NCBI RefSeq assembly: GCF_017104715.1
Contig: NZ_JAAGPI010000029.1
Span: forward strand, 61,353 to 125,352
Direction of reading: 5' to 3'
Source: Burkholderia sp. Ac-20365
GTDB taxonomy: Bacteria > Pseudomonadota > Gammaproteobacteria > Burkholderiales > Burkholderiaceae
Length of the DNA stretch: 64,000 nucleotides
Shown piece by piece: positions 8,393 to 17,321 of this stretch. The position numbers and the translations under genes were made by a program. The stretch's first letter is position 1. Each line of letters starts with the position of its first letter. The notes under the pieces were generated by a model. It searched no databases and was not told where the DNA came from. It saw nothing but the letters and a program-made list of their open reading frames with translations.

Positions 8393-8716
8393 ATGCACTC
8401 GACCCTGATTTCTTCCCTCTCGCGCCGCCTGCTTTTATCGACAGGCGTATTTTGCGCGGCGATGTCGCTATCCGTATTCGCCGATGCGCAGATCACCGCA
8501 CCGGCTGGCGCCACGCCGCAGGAAAACCGCACCGCGCCGATGGGCACGAAGGCCGATCCACCGCCCGCGCACATGCACGAATCGCACACGCCACAAGCAG
8601 TGGACGCAAAGCCTGGCCAACGCGGCAAAGCGAAGGCAGCGTCAGGTCAAAAACCGGAAGGCGCTGGCGGGTTCGACAACGGTCTCGAAGGCACGGGGAC
8701 TGGCAGCGTCAAATGA
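8393..8716 (+). CDS. Small secreted protein of unknown function
   Basis: 107 residues. A signal peptide with a twin-Arg-like SRRLLLSTGVF start is followed by a hydrophobic core and ADAQ cleavage near residue 33. The mature part is short, disordered-looking and rich in Pro, Gly, Lys and His (HMHESHTPQ). An AAGGA-like ribosome-binding site precedes the ATG (GTAAGGATATCC). It follows mxaL on the same strand after 60 bp and could be co-transcribed. I do not recognise the family. Confidence 0.6.
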   Translation: MHSTLISSLSRRLLLSTGVFCAAMSLSVFADAQITAPAGATPQENRTAPMGTKADPPPAHMHESHTPQAVDAKPGQRGKAKAASGQKPEGAGGFDNGLEGTGTGSVK

Positions 8717-8731
8717 AACGCGGGGCCGTCT

Positions 8732-9076
8732 TCACGTTTCGTCGAACGGATTGGCGTCCTTTTGCTCGGACCACTTGAGCAGCGCATCGAGTGCGGGACA
8801 CAGCGCCTGTCCCCACTCCGTCATCCGGTACTCGACCTTGGGCGGCACCTGCGGATACTGCTTTCGTTCGACGATACCGTCCGCTTCCAGTTGCCGCAAT
8901 TGTTGCGCGAGCATCTTTTGCGAAATGCCCGGAATCAGTTTCTCGAAGTCCGAATAGCGCTGCACCTTGCCGTCGAACAGATGGAAAAGGATCACGAGTT
9001 TCCAGCGTCCTTCGAGCAGACGGAACACGGCTTCGACATCGGCGGCAGCCGTTGCGGGCGTATAGACCTTCCTCAT
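8732..9076 (-). CDS. HxlR-family transcriptional regulator
   Basis: 114 residues with the winged-helix HxlR pattern: EAVFRLLEGRWKLVILFHL, PGISQKMLAQQLRQLEADGIV and YRMTEWGQAL. These proteins are dimeric regulators, often sensing quinones or aldehydes and controlling a divergent oxidoreductase. The frame stays open to a TTG at 9133, but the ATG at 9076 is preferred because the family starts about here and a 17-bp palindrome lies directly upstream of it. That site would let the protein repress itself and the divergent SDR gene. Confidence 0.85.
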   Translation of the reverse strand: MRKVYTPATAAADVEAVFRLLEGRWKLVILFHLFDGKVQRYSDFEKLIPGISQKMLAQQLRQLEADGIVERKQYPQVPPKVEYRMTEWGQALCPALDALLKWSEQKDANPFDET

Positions 9077-9093
9077 AAGTAAGTCACTTACTT
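9077..9093. promoter_or_regulatory. Perfect 17-bp palindrome, candidate HxlR operator
   Basis: AAGTAAGT-C-ACTTACTT: two perfect 8-bp arms around one base, abutting the hxlR ATG and 75 bp before the divergent SDR start. HxlR-type regulators commonly bind short A/T-rich dyads of this size in the shared promoter region. Confidence 0.6.
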
Positions 9094-9167
9094 TTTCGTG
9101 CGTTCTTGAAGAACGCGTTGTTGATCGCGACAATCAATGTATCGCAATTCAAGACTTCAAATCGGAT

Positions 9168-9950
9168 ATGGCACTCAACGCATTGAATCTCGCAGGGATG
9201 CGAACGCTCGTTACAGCGGGAACGAAGGGCATTGGCAAAGCGGTGGTCGAGCGCTTTGTTGAACTGGGCGCGAACGTAGTGACGACAGCGCGCACGCACC
9301 CTTCGGATATCGACGAACGGCACTTCATTCCGGCGGACCTCACTACCGAAGAAGGTTGCGCGCACGTCGCGCGTGCGGTTCAGCAAAGGCTTGGCGGTCT
9401 GGATGCGATCGTGCACGTGCTTGGCGGTTCATCGGCGCCAGCAGGCGGCTTCGCCGCATTGAACGACAACGAATGGCAAAAGGAACTCGACCTCAATCTC
9501 TTCCCCGCCGTGCGGCTGGATCGCGCGCTATTGCCGGGCATGCTCGCGCAAGGCAAAGGCGTCGTCATTCATGTCACGTCGATTCAACGCCAGCTTCCTT
9601 TGCCCGAATCGACAACCGCCTATGCTGCCGCGAAGGCCGCGTTGGCGGCGTACAGCAAATCGCTGTCGAAAGAAGTGACGCCCAAAGGCATTCGCGTCGT
9701 ACGCGTGTCGCCCGGCTGGGTCGAAACGGAAGCCGCTGTTGCGCTGGCGGAACGGCTCGCGAGTGACGCGGGCACCGACTACGAAGGCGGCAAGGCGATC
9801 ATCATAAAGGCGCTCGGCGGCATTCCGCTTGGGCGGCCCGCGAAGCCGCATGAAGTCGCGGATCTGATCGCGTTTCTGGTGTCGCCGCTCGCGTCGGCGA
9901 TCAGCGGAACCGAGTATGTGATCGATGGCGGAACGGTGCCGACGGTTTAG
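9168..9950 (+). CDS. SDR family oxidoreductase
   Basis: 260 residues with the classical short-chain dehydrogenase layout: a coenzyme motif TAGTKGIG near residue 16 (a variant of TGxxxGIG), a VHVLGG motif in place of NNAG, the catalytic YAAAK and a C-terminal YVIDGG signature. It would be a cytoplasmic NAD(P)(H)-dependent oxidoreductase. Divergent pairing with an HxlR regulator suggests a role in removing a reactive carbonyl or quinone; the substrate is unknown. A hairpin at 9974-10013 ends both this gene and the convergent dhaL. Confidence 0.85.
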   Translation: MALNALNLAGMRTLVTAGTKGIGKAVVERFVELGANVVTTARTHPSDIDERHFIPADLTTEEGCAHVARAVQQRLGGLDAIVHVLGGSSAPAGGFAALNDNEWQKELDLNLFPAVRLDRALLPGMLAQGKGVVIHVTSIQRQLPLPESTTAYAAAKAALAAYSKSLSKEVTPKGIRVVRVSPGWVETEAAVALAERLASDAGTDYEGGKAIIIKALGGIPLGRPAKPHEVADLIAFLVSPLASAISGTEYVIDGGTVPTV

Positions 9951-9973
9951 GCCGGACCTGCAAAACGTCTGGA

Positions 9974-10013
9974 TCAAAGCGCGGTGTGATCGCCGTCGTC
10001 CGCCGCGCTTTGA
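9974..10013. terminator. Bidirectional hairpin between convergent genes
   Basis: TCAAAGCGCGG (9974-9984) pairs perfectly over 11 bp with CCGCGCTTTGA (10003-10013), loop 18 nt. It sits between the SDR stop (9950, plus) and the dhaL stop (10029, minus). There is no T-run, so it may act with Rho or as an RNA-stabilising structure. Confidence 0.55.
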
Positions 10014-10028
10014 CCTGACTGCCCCTCT

Positions 10029-10652
10029 TCAACCCACGGCAGCCTGAAGCGCTTCGAGAAACCGCAAATACGCGGTCGCGCCAGGATCGGCGTGACCGAT
10101 ACTGCGCTCCTGGACCCACGCCGCCCGTCCCTTCTGCGATTGCAGCGCGGCCGTGGTGTCGATCTGCTGCCGCGCGGTCGCAATCATTTCGGTCAGTATC
10201 TCGTGTGCACTGCCGTTCGATGACTCGAGCACATCGAGACTCGGCACCAGCGCGTCGAGCACCGTCTTGTCGCCGACCTTGCTCTTGCCCCGTTCAATGA
10301 TGCGTGCCCCTACCGCGCGTCCAATCGTAAGTACGTCGTCCTTGCCGACTTCATGTTTATCCAGCATCGTCTTCGCCGCTGCCAGCAGCCCGCCGCCGAT
10401 CAACGCAGCGAATGTCGACGGATTGGCCGTTGAAAAGGCCTGCCCGGAAGCTCGCAAGAGGTCACTCATCGGCGCGTCGTCCGGCAATGCGGTCAGCGCT
10501 TTCACGACTGCCGCCGAACCCTTCTGCACCGTGATGCCGAGATCGCCGTCGCCGAGCGCCGCATCGAGTTCGCGCAATTCTTCCGTGTGCGCCGGCAGCG
10601 CCTCCAGCGCGCGGACGAGCAGCGCGCGTATGTCGTTGCAGGACATGCTCAT
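10029..10652 (-). CDS. dhaL: DhaL-like phosphatase-fold kinase subunit (ADP/ATP-binding)
   Basis: 207 residues. The DhaL nucleotide and magnesium site is clear: ELDAALGDGDLGITVQKG near residues 26-43. Start is the ATG 10652 with GGAGCG 6 nt upstream. DhaL binds the nucleotide, while the upstream DhaK-like protein binds the sugar covalently through a histidine. As the last gene of the nine-gene cluster it probably forms a kinase with DhaK for a small keto-sugar. Homologues in other sugar pathways use erythrulose or apulose instead of dihydroxyacetone, so the substrate is open. Confidence 0.85.
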   Translation of the reverse strand: MSMSCNDIRALLVRALEALPAHTEELRELDAALGDGDLGITVQKGSAAVVKALTALPDDAPMSDLLRASGQAFSTANPSTFAALIGGGLLAAAKTMLDKHEVGKDDVLTIGRAVGARIIERGKSKVGDKTVLDALVPSLDVLESSNGSAHEILTEMIATARQQIDTTAALQSQKGRAAWVQERSIGHADPGATAYLRFLEALQAAVG

Positions 10653-10665
10653 GATGTTCGCTCCG

Positions 10666-11676
10666 TCAAACCAGCAGCCAGTCGCGATACAGCGGCGAAC
10701 GCGCGGGCGCGGCAAGCAGCGTTTCGAGTTCGTCGTCGAGCAGCATCACCGTGATGGACGCGCCAGCCATTTCGAGGCTCGTCACATATTCGCCGACATA
10801 CGAGCGCGCAATCGACAGGCCGTGGTCGCCGATCACATTCGCGGCGCGCCTGAACAGCAGATACAGTTCTTCCAGCGGCGTCGCGCCCAGTCCATTGATG
10901 AGCACCGCGAGACGCGAACCCTTCGGCGCTTTCAGGTCGCCGAGAATCTCGCCCATCAGCCGGTCTGCAATCGCATCCGCGGATTCCAGCTTGCCGCGAT
11001 GCGTGCCCGGTTCGCCGTGAATGCCGATACCGATCTCCATCTCGCCATCGGGCAGCGTGAAGGTGGGTTTGCCCGCGGCGGGCAGAATGGTCGGCGAGAG
11101 ACCAACGCCCATCGTGCGGCACTGTCTGTTCGCCTTCGCGCAGATGCGCGCGACTTCATCGAGTGAATCGCCGCGTTCCGCCGCTGCGCCCGTGCATTTA
11201 AAGACGAACGCCATACCCGCCACACCGCGCCGGTCGCTCGCGCGTTCGGCGGGCGCCGATGCGACATCGTCGGTCAGCAGCACCGTCTTGATGTCGATGC
11301 CTTCGGGCTCTGCGAGATCGGCAGCGAGATCGAAGTTGAAGACGTCGCCGCCGTAATTGCCGTACACATACAGCACGCCCGCGCCACCGTTCACCGCTTT
11401 GGTGGCCTCGAAAATCTGTTCCGCCGAGGGCGACGAAAACACATTGCCCACGGCCACGCCGCTGCACAGCCCTTCGCCTACATAGCCGAGAAAGCCCGGC
11501 AAATGCCCCGAACCGCCGCCCGTCACGATGCCGACATGGCCCGCTTTCGGCGCATCGGCACGCACGAGCGCGCGGCGGTCTGCCGTCGCGGCCTTGATCC
11601 AGCCAGGATGCGCCAGGAACAATGCATCAATCACTTCATCGACGAAATCATCCGGCTGGTTGATGATCTTCTTCAC
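10666..11676 (-). CDS. dhaK: DhaK-like kinase subunit (dihydroxyacetone kinase family)
   Basis: 336 residues from a GTG at 11676 (GGAGA 6 nt upstream). The DhaK fold is shown by KKIINQPDDFVDE, VTGGGSGHLPGF, YGNYGGDVFNF and the substrate-histidine motif GIGIHGEPG; that His normally forms a hemiaminal with the ketone. It is followed 13 bp later by dhaL, with no PTS-type DhaM in sight, so the pair probably uses ATP. The aldolase in this cluster should already release phosphorylated DHAP, so a separate kinase points to a second C3-C5 ketose substrate or to recovery of free dihydroxyacetone. Confidence 0.85.
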   Translation of the reverse strand: MKKIINQPDDFVDEVIDALFLAHPGWIKAATADRRALVRADAPKAGHVGIVTGGGSGHLPGFLGYVGEGLCSGVAVGNVFSSPSAEQIFEATKAVNGGAGVLYVYGNYGGDVFNFDLAADLAEPEGIDIKTVLLTDDVASAPAERASDRRGVAGMAFVFKCTGAAAERGDSLDEVARICAKANRQCRTMGVGLSPTILPAAGKPTFTLPDGEMEIGIGIHGEPGTHRGKLESADAIADRLMGEILGDLKAPKGSRLAVLINGLGATPLEELYLLFRRAANVIGDHGLSIARSYVGEYVTSLEMAGASITVMLLDDELETLLAAPARSPLYRDWLLV

Positions 11677-11695
11677 GCGATTCTCCTTGTGATGA

Positions 11696-12697
11696 TCAGT
11701 TCTTGCGCCGCTGACTGAGCGCATCGAGCATGACGGCGGCGAAAATGACGCCGCCCTGAATGAACTGGGTCCAGAATGGATTGACGCCGAGCAGCGACAG
11801 ACCGACGTTGATCACGCCGATCAGCACCACGCCGATGAACGTGCCGACAATCGAGCCGCGCCCGCCCGCGAGCGATGTCCCGCCGATCACGACGCCCGCG
11901 ATCACCTGCAACTCGAGTCCATTAGCCGCCGACGGCAACGCGGAATTGAGCCGCCCCGCAAGCACGATTCCCGCAATCGCCGAGGTCACGCCTGCGAGCG
12001 TGTAGGTCAGAAAAATCACGCGACGCACGGGAATCCCCGCAAGCCGCGCCGCTTCCTGATTGCCGCCGACTGCGAACACCTGATGCCCGAAGGTCGTCTT
12101 GCGCAGCAGGATATGGCCGATTGCGAACACGATCAGCATCACGATCATCGGCGCGGGCAGGCCGGCGAACGTCTTCGCGCCGAACAGCGTGAACGCGTTC
12201 GGAAAATCGAACTTCGTGCGGCCATCGGAAATGGCGAGCGTGAGGCCGCGGCCCATCGCCATCATCGCGAGCGTCACGATGAACGGCACGAGCCTGAGCC
12301 ATATCACCGAGAAGCCGTTCAGCGCGCCGACACCCGCGCCAACCGCGAGCGCAATCGCGAGACCCGCGATGCCGATACCGACGGCGTCGGGTGTCGAGCC
12401 CGCCATCAGGGTCGCCGCGACCATCCCGCTCAACGCGACCAGCGAGCCGACCGACAGATCGATGCCCGACGTGATGATCACGAACGTGCCGCCCACGGCC
12501 GCGATGCCGACTACCGATGTCTGCACGAGAATGTTGGTCAACGTGCTGGTAGTGAGAAACTCCGGCGACGCGATCGACAGCACCACACAGATGACGATGA
12601 GCGCAGCCAGCAGCGGACCGACGCCACTGCGCAACTGCCGGATCACGCGACTCGAAAGGGCTTCCGGATCAGACTGTTTCGCTGCCGTCGACGTCAT
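11696..12697 (-). CDS. Sugar ABC transporter permease (RbsC-like)
   Basis: 333 residues, about 9-10 membrane helices, with the ribose-type permease signatures ITSGIDLSVGS, NEGF-type variant GNQEAARLAGI and GGTSLAGGRGS. Start chosen at the ATG 12697, which overlaps the ATPase stop (ATGA) and has AGGAGC 8 nt upstream; an earlier ATG at 12721 is possible. It forms the inner-membrane channel for the transporter encoded with the two upstream genes. Context predicts a pentose or 5-modified ribose as cargo. Confidence 0.85.
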   Translation of the reverse strand: MTSTAAKQSDPEALSSRVIRQLRSGVGPLLAALIVICVVLSIASPEFLTTSTLTNILVQTSVVGIAAVGGTFVIITSGIDLSVGSLVALSGMVAATLMAGSTPDAVGIGIAGLAIALAVGAGVGALNGFSVIWLRLVPFIVTLAMMAMGRGLTLAISDGRTKFDFPNAFTLFGAKTFAGLPAPMIVMLIVFAIGHILLRKTTFGHQVFAVGGNQEAARLAGIPVRRVIFLTYTLAGVTSAIAGIVLAGRLNSALPSAANGLELQVIAGVVIGGTSLAGGRGSIVGTFIGVVLIGVINVGLSLLGVNPFWTQFIQGGVIFAAVMLDALSQRRKN

Positions 12698-14256
12698 GCT
12701 CGTGCTCCTGTTGTCGCCCATTGAATCACCGTCTCCGAATCGGCTTCGTCGCGCGGCAGTTCGGCCACGATCCTGCCGCGATACATCACCAGCACGCGGT
12801 CGGACATGCCAAGCAGTTCCGGCAGTTCCGAGCTGACCATCACGACGGCCGCGCCCGCGCGCGCCATCGCGACCATATGCGCGTAGATCTCCGTCTTCGC
12901 GCCGACGTCGATACCGCGCGTCGGCTCGTCGAGCATGATCACGGCGGGCTGCGTGGCCGTTGCGCGCCCCAGAATCACCTTCTGCTGATTGCCACCCGAC
13001 AGATTGCCCGTGATATGCGCGACGCTCGGCGCGCGCACGCCGAAGCGCGCACTCGCCTTTTGCGCGAGCGAACGCTTGCGTCCGTTGCGCACGAACCCAC
13101 CTGTCGCGATCGCTTTCAGACTGGACAGCACGATGTTTTCTTCGATGCTCGCGTCGAGTACGAGCCCTTCGAGCTTGCGATCTTCAGCGGTATAGACGAG
13201 ACCCTGGCGCACGCCATCGGCGGGTGAACGGACTGCCGTCCTGTTGCCGCGAATGAAGATCTCGCCTTCCGTCACCTTCTGCGCGCCGAAAATCGCCTTC
13301 AGCAACTCCGTGCGCCCCGCGCCCGCAATGCCCGCAATTCCGACAATCTCGCCTGCGCGCACCTTGAAGCTCGCGTGCCGCACGATGGGCGGACTCGCGA
13401 GATCGCGTACTTCGAGCACGACCGGGCCGTAATCGCGCGGCTCCCATGGATAGAACGAATCGAGATTGCGCGCGACCATCGCCTGCACCAGATCCTGTTC
13501 GGTCCACGCCGACATCGGCCGTTCGCTGACTGTCGCGCCATCGCGCATCACGACGGCGGAATCGGCCAGCTCGAACACTTCTTCCAGATGATGCGAAATA
13601 AAAATGATGCCCATGCCCGCTGCGCGCAAACGTCTGACGACCGCATACAGATGCGAGATGTCGTCGTGCTGCAAGGCGGCTGTCGGTTCGTCCATCACCA
13701 GAATGCGTGCATCGCGCGCGATGGCTTTCGCCACTTCGATCAGTTGCCGCTTGTTCAGCGGCAGATCGCCGAGCCGCATGGATGGCGACACACCGTCGAG
13801 GCCCACTTGCGCGAGCGCCTCGCGCGCATCCTGATCGGCTTCGCGACGCTGGACGAAGCCGTGCCGCGCCGGCATGCGGCCGAGAAACAGGTTCTCCGCC
13901 ACCGTCATGTCGTTGACGAGCGACAACTCCTGATAGATCACGGCGACGCCTGCATCGATAGCAGCATGCGTGCCGCGTCCGAGCGGCACGCCGTTGATCT
14001 CGATCGTGCCTTCGTCCGGCTCGTAAGCGCCCGATAAGGTCTTGATCAGCGACGATTTGCCCGCACCGTTTTCGCCGACGATCGCCAGCACGCGGCCCGC
14101 TTCCAGCGTCAGGCTCACACCGCGCAACGCCTTCACGCCAGGAAAGCTCTTGACGATGCCTTCCATGCGGAGCAGCGGCGGCACTTCGCTGTCGATGCCC
14201 GCACGCGCGCGTGGCTGAACGTTGTCCTGCGGATGCGAACCTGTCCCTGCGTTCAT
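12694..14256 (-). CDS. Sugar ABC transporter ATP-binding protein (RbsA-like)
   Basis: 520 residues with two ABC domains. The first has an intact Walker A GENGAGKSS, Walker B ILVMDEPTAAL and a diverged signature LPLNKRQLIEVAKA. The second has a degenerate P-loop GIAGAGRTE but a good signature LSGGNQQKV and MLDEPTRGID. This two-domain pattern is typical of ribose/galactose-type importers. Start set at ATG 14256 (AGGATGA upstream). The gene lies between the binding protein (56 bp gap) and the permease (overlap). Confidence 0.9.
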   Translation of the reverse strand: MNAGTGSHPQDNVQPRARAGIDSEVPPLLRMEGIVKSFPGVKALRGVSLTLEAGRVLAIVGENGAGKSSLIKTLSGAYEPDEGTIEINGVPLGRGTHAAIDAGVAVIYQELSLVNDMTVAENLFLGRMPARHGFVQRREADQDAREALAQVGLDGVSPSMRLGDLPLNKRQLIEVAKAIARDARILVMDEPTAALQHDDISHLYAVVRRLRAAGMGIIFISHHLEEVFELADSAVVMRDGATVSERPMSAWTEQDLVQAMVARNLDSFYPWEPRDYGPVVLEVRDLASPPIVRHASFKVRAGEIVGIAGIAGAGRTELLKAIFGAQKVTEGEIFIRGNRTAVRSPADGVRQGLVYTAEDRKLEGLVLDASIEENIVLSSLKAIATGGFVRNGRKRSLAQKASARFGVRAPSVAHITGNLSGGNQQKVILGRATATQPAVIMLDEPTRGIDVGAKTEIYAHMVAMARAGAAVVMVSSELPELLGMSDRVLVMYRGRIVAELPRDEADSETVIQWATTGARA

Positions 14257-14311
14257 GTGCTCATCCTGCATTCGATGACGGGCGCGCGCATTGCGCACGC
14301 CCGTCGGTACC

Positions 14312-15421
14312 TTACTGGCTGACCTGCAGCGACCACAGCCCGTATTTCTTCGTTTCATCCGAATCGATATTCGACTTGTCGATCAGGAAGGTCGGCCATG
14401 CATACGTGGCGGGCACCGACTTGCCCGCCGCATTGTCGGCGATGAAACTGAGCGACTTCGCGGCCATTTCGATCGGATTCTGCGAGATCGTTGCGTCCTG
14501 CTTGCCGGCGCGAATCGCCGACAGCGCCTGCGCCGTGCCGTCCGCGCCGATCACGAGGATGTGCTCCTTGTCGCCGAGCGGCTTGTAGCGGCCCGCGTTG
14601 TCGATCGCTTTTTCCGCGCCAACGGTGTTGTCGTCGTTGGCACCGAACACTGCATCGATCTGCGGGAATTTCTGCAGGATGCTGGTCATCGCGTTCAGCG
14701 ACTTCTCCTGGTCGAACGCGCCTTCCTGCCGCGCCACGACCTTGATGTCCGGATACTTCGCGATCTCGTCGCTAAAGCCCTTCTCGCGATCGGTAGCAGC
14801 CGTCGTGCCGACCAGGCCGATCAGATCGACGACATTGCCCTTCGCGGAGCCGTAGCGTTTGGTCAGCTGATCGGCAATCCACTTCGCGCCCGTTGCGCCG
14901 AGCGCAACGTTATCCGACGCGACGAACGACGTGACCTTGCCGCCGTCCGATCCGCGATCGAGCGTGAAGACAGGGATATTCATCTGATTCGCTTTCTGAA
15001 CCACGGGGATGATCGCTTTCGAATCGATCGGGTTCAGCACCAGCGCGGTGATGCCTTGACTCAGCAGGTTATTGGCGTCGTTAACCTGTTGTTGCGCGTC
15101 GCCGTTCGCGTTGGTCTGCACGAGTTCGAACCCCTGATCCTTCGAGCCCTTCTCGACACCCAGCTTCAGGCCGACGAAGAACGCGTTGTTCAGCGTCGCG
15201 ATCGAAAATCCGATCTTGGTCTTGCCGCCCGCAGCCGACGCCGCCGGTGCCGCGCTCGCGACCGCGGCGCCGCTTGCGCTCGCATCGCTCGCCGCCGTGC
15301 TGGACGACGGCGACTCGCTCTTCGAACAGCCGCTCAATGCAGCGGCGATACACAACAGTCCCATACTCGCCGGCGCGGCGAGTGACGTCCATCCGTTAAA
15401 ACGTGCTGAATACCAGGCCAT
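14312..15421 (-). CDS. Sugar ABC transporter substrate-binding protein (RbsB-like)
   Basis: 369 residues from ATG 15421 (GGAGA 8 nt upstream). A signal sequence ends in AALSGC, a lipobox-like site, so the protein may be lipid-anchored. An Ala/Ser-rich linker (about residues 29-60) precedes the periplasmic binding protein type 1 domain (KIGFSIATLNNAFFVGLKLG, VLNPIDSKAI, TLDRGSDGG, GANDDNTVGA). It would capture a free sugar in the periplasm and pass it to the RbsA/RbsC-like pair. A partial copy of the gntR-upstream palindrome lies just before it at 15445-15456. Confidence 0.9.
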   Translation of the reverse strand: MAWYSARFNGWTSLAAPASMGLLCIAAALSGCSKSESPSSSTAASDASASGAAVASAAPAASAAGGKTKIGFSIATLNNAFFVGLKLGVEKGSKDQGFELVQTNANGDAQQQVNDANNLLSQGITALVLNPIDSKAIIPVVQKANQMNIPVFTLDRGSDGGKVTSFVASDNVALGATGAKWIADQLTKRYGSAKGNVVDLIGLVGTTAATDREKGFSDEIAKYPDIKVVARQEGAFDQEKSLNAMTSILQKFPQIDAVFGANDDNTVGAEKAIDNAGRYKPLGDKEHILVIGADGTAQALSAIRAGKQDATISQNPIEMAAKSLSFIADNAAGKSVPATYAWPTFLIDKSNIDSDETKKYGLWSLQVSQ

Positions 15422-15444
15422 GAGCGTCTCCATTGTTTGAATAG

Positions 15445-15456
15445 TCAGACATCGGA
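15445..15456. promoter_or_regulatory. Second, imperfect copy of the GntR-operator-like motif
   Basis: TCAGACATCGGA differs by one base from TCAGACATCTGA, the core of the perfect palindrome upstream of gntR (19375-19392). It sits in the 97-bp gap between the aldolase and the binding-protein gene, 24 bp before the latter's start codon. Confidence 0.4.
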
Positions 15457-15518
15457 TACCGGGCGTCGGGGTACGCGAACGCGCGATCCGACGGGTCAGA
15501 CACGAAACACACTGCACA

Positions 15519-16199
15519 CTAGGGCCGTTTGCGTTGCACGCCGTAGTGACTGAACCTGTGAACCACTTCTTCCATCTGCTCGTCCGACAGCACGGGCGGC
15601 ACCCCAAGCGTCGCCGCAAGCAGATACTGCTGTGCCAGCACTTCCACTTCATTCGCGAGCCACAACGCCCGCGCCAGACTGACTCCGAGTGCAATCACGC
15701 CGTGATGCGCGAGCAGGCACGCGGTCCGGTCCTGTAGCGCGGCCACTGCGTGATCCGAGAGGCTCTGGCTACCAAACGTTGCATACGGCGCGCAACGGAT
15801 CGAATTGCCGCCCGCCGCGGCGACCATGTAGTGATGCGCGGGAATATCGCGGCCGTGAATCGACATCGCCGTGGCCGCGTTCGAATGCGTATGCACGACC
15901 GCTTCGATTTCGGGCCGCGCGCGCAGAATGTCGCGATGAAAACGCCATTCGGTCGACGGCCGCTTTTCGTCGAAAACGGGTGCGGCCGCATCGATATCGA
16001 GTGGCAACCAGACGATCGTATCGGCTTCGAGTTGCGCCGCCGGCACGCCGCTAGGCGTAATCAGAAAGCCATCCCGCCAGCGCGCGCTCACGTTGCCCGA
16101 CGTGCCGTGGTTGATGCCAAGGCGCACCATTTCCCGCATCGTGTGCACGATGTCGGCACGCAGCGCGTCTTCCGTCAGCGACGTGCTATTCACGCTCAC
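15519..16199 (-). CDS. Class II aldolase (fuculose/5-deoxyribulose-1-phosphate aldolase type)
   Basis: 226 residues. Class II aldolase/AraD family motifs: GTSGNVSAR (32-40) and TPSG (48-51) for phosphate binding, Glu84 in PSTEWRFH as likely acid/base, and zinc ligands HTH (103-105) plus LLAHHG (around 165). The GTG start overlaps the mtnA stop (GTGA). With MtnK and MtnA beside it, the expected reaction is cleavage of 5-deoxyribulose 1-phosphate or its methylthio analogue to dihydroxyacetone phosphate and acetaldehyde or 2-methylthioacetaldehyde, as in the DHAP shunt. It is not MtnB by context, because no mtnC/mtnD follow. Confidence 0.85.
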   Translation of the reverse strand: MSVNSTSLTEDALRADIVHTMREMVRLGINHGTSGNVSARWRDGFLITPSGVPAAQLEADTIVWLPLDIDAAAPVFDEKRPSTEWRFHRDILRARPEIEAVVHTHSNAATAMSIHGRDIPAHHYMVAAAGGNSIRCAPYATFGSQSLSDHAVAALQDRTACLLAHHGVIALGVSLARALWLANEVEVLAQQYLLAATLGVPPVLSDEQMEEVVHRFSHYGVQRKRP

Positions 16200-17284
16200 G
16201 ATGCCGCACTCGCAGCGGCCGCCTGCGGCTGAAACATCTCGGCAAGCTTCGTTTCAAAGGGTTCGGCGATGATGCCCCGCTCCGTGATGAAACCCGTCAC
16301 GAGTTCGTGCGGCGTGACATCGAACGCGGGATTCAGCACCTTGACGCCTGCGGGCGCGATCTGCTGACCGCCGACATGCGTGACCTCGTCGGCATGACGT
16401 TCCTCGATGACGATCTTGCTGCCATCGGGCGTCTGCAGATCGAGCGTCGACGAAGGGCACGCAACATAGAACGGCACGCCGAAATGACGCGATGCGATGG
16501 CAAGACTCAACGTGCCGATCTTGTTTGCGAAGTCGCCATTCGCCGCCACGCGATCCGCGCCGACAATCACGACATCCACCATGCGCCGCGCCATCAGCGA
16601 CGCCGCCATGCCGTCGGTGATCAAGGTCACGTCGACCTGTGCCTGTTGCAACTCATACGTCGTCAATCGTGCGCCTTGCAGCAAAGGGCGCGTTTCATCG
16701 GCATAGACGCGAAACGCGATGCCTTCCCGATGCGCCATATAGATCGGCGCGGTTGCGGTGCCGAGGCCCGTCGTCGCCAGCGCACCAGCGTTGCAATGCG
16801 TGAGCACGCCGCAACCCTGCGTGATGAGCGGCAGGCCGTGCAGGCCGATCTGTTCGCACAGCGACTGATCTTCGCGATGAATGCGCGTCGCTTCCTCGAC
16901 CAGCGCCCGATACAGCGATGCAGAGTCCGTCGCGGCCGAAGTCCCGGCCGCGCGCAGCATGCGCTTCAAACTCCAGTTGAGGTTGACGGCCGTGGGCCGC
17001 GCGCTATCCAGATACGCGGCCTGCTCGATCAATGCGGCGCGAAACGCTTCGACAGGCAAATCGCACGAGGGCTGCATCGCCACACACAGACCATAGGCTG
17101 CTGCCACGCCAATCGCCGGTGCGCCACGCACGCGAAGTTCGTGAATCGCCCGCCATACTTCGAACGCTGTGCTCAGCGTTTCGATCGCGGTTTCGCGCGG
17201 CAAACGTGTCTGATCGATAATCCGCAGACTGTCGTGTTCCCACGCGAGCGTAGCAGGCAGACTGTCGAACTTGGGCAAGACCAT
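16196..17284 (-). CDS. mtnA: S-methyl-5-thioribose-1-phosphate isomerase
   Basis: 362 residues from ATG 17284 (GGAGA upstream). The MtnA signature is complete: RVRGAPAIG (52-60), catalytic Cys164 in THCNAG and Asp244 in GADRVAANGD. It converts the aldose 1-phosphate made by MtnK (5-methylthioribose- or 5-deoxyribose-1-phosphate) to the ketose 1-phosphate in the cytoplasm. It overlaps the aldolase gene by 4 bp and follows mtnK after 37 bp, so the three enzymes form one catabolic unit. Confidence 0.93.
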   Translation of the reverse strand: MVLPKFDSLPATLAWEHDSLRIIDQTRLPRETAIETLSTAFEVWRAIHELRVRGAPAIGVAAAYGLCVAMQPSCDLPVEAFRAALIEQAAYLDSARPTAVNLNWSLKRMLRAAGTSAATDSASLYRALVEEATRIHREDQSLCEQIGLHGLPLITQGCGVLTHCNAGALATTGLGTATAPIYMAHREGIAFRVYADETRPLLQGARLTTYELQQAQVDVTLITDGMAASLMARRMVDVVIVGADRVAANGDFANKIGTLSLAIASRHFGVPFYVACPSSTLDLQTPDGSKIVIEERHADEVTHVGGQQIAPAGVKVLNPAFDVTPHELVTGFITERGIIAEPFETKLAEMFQPQAAAASAAS

Positions 17285-17321
17285 AGGTTCTCCACCACGT
17301 TTTGATGTGTGCGTTTTCCGC

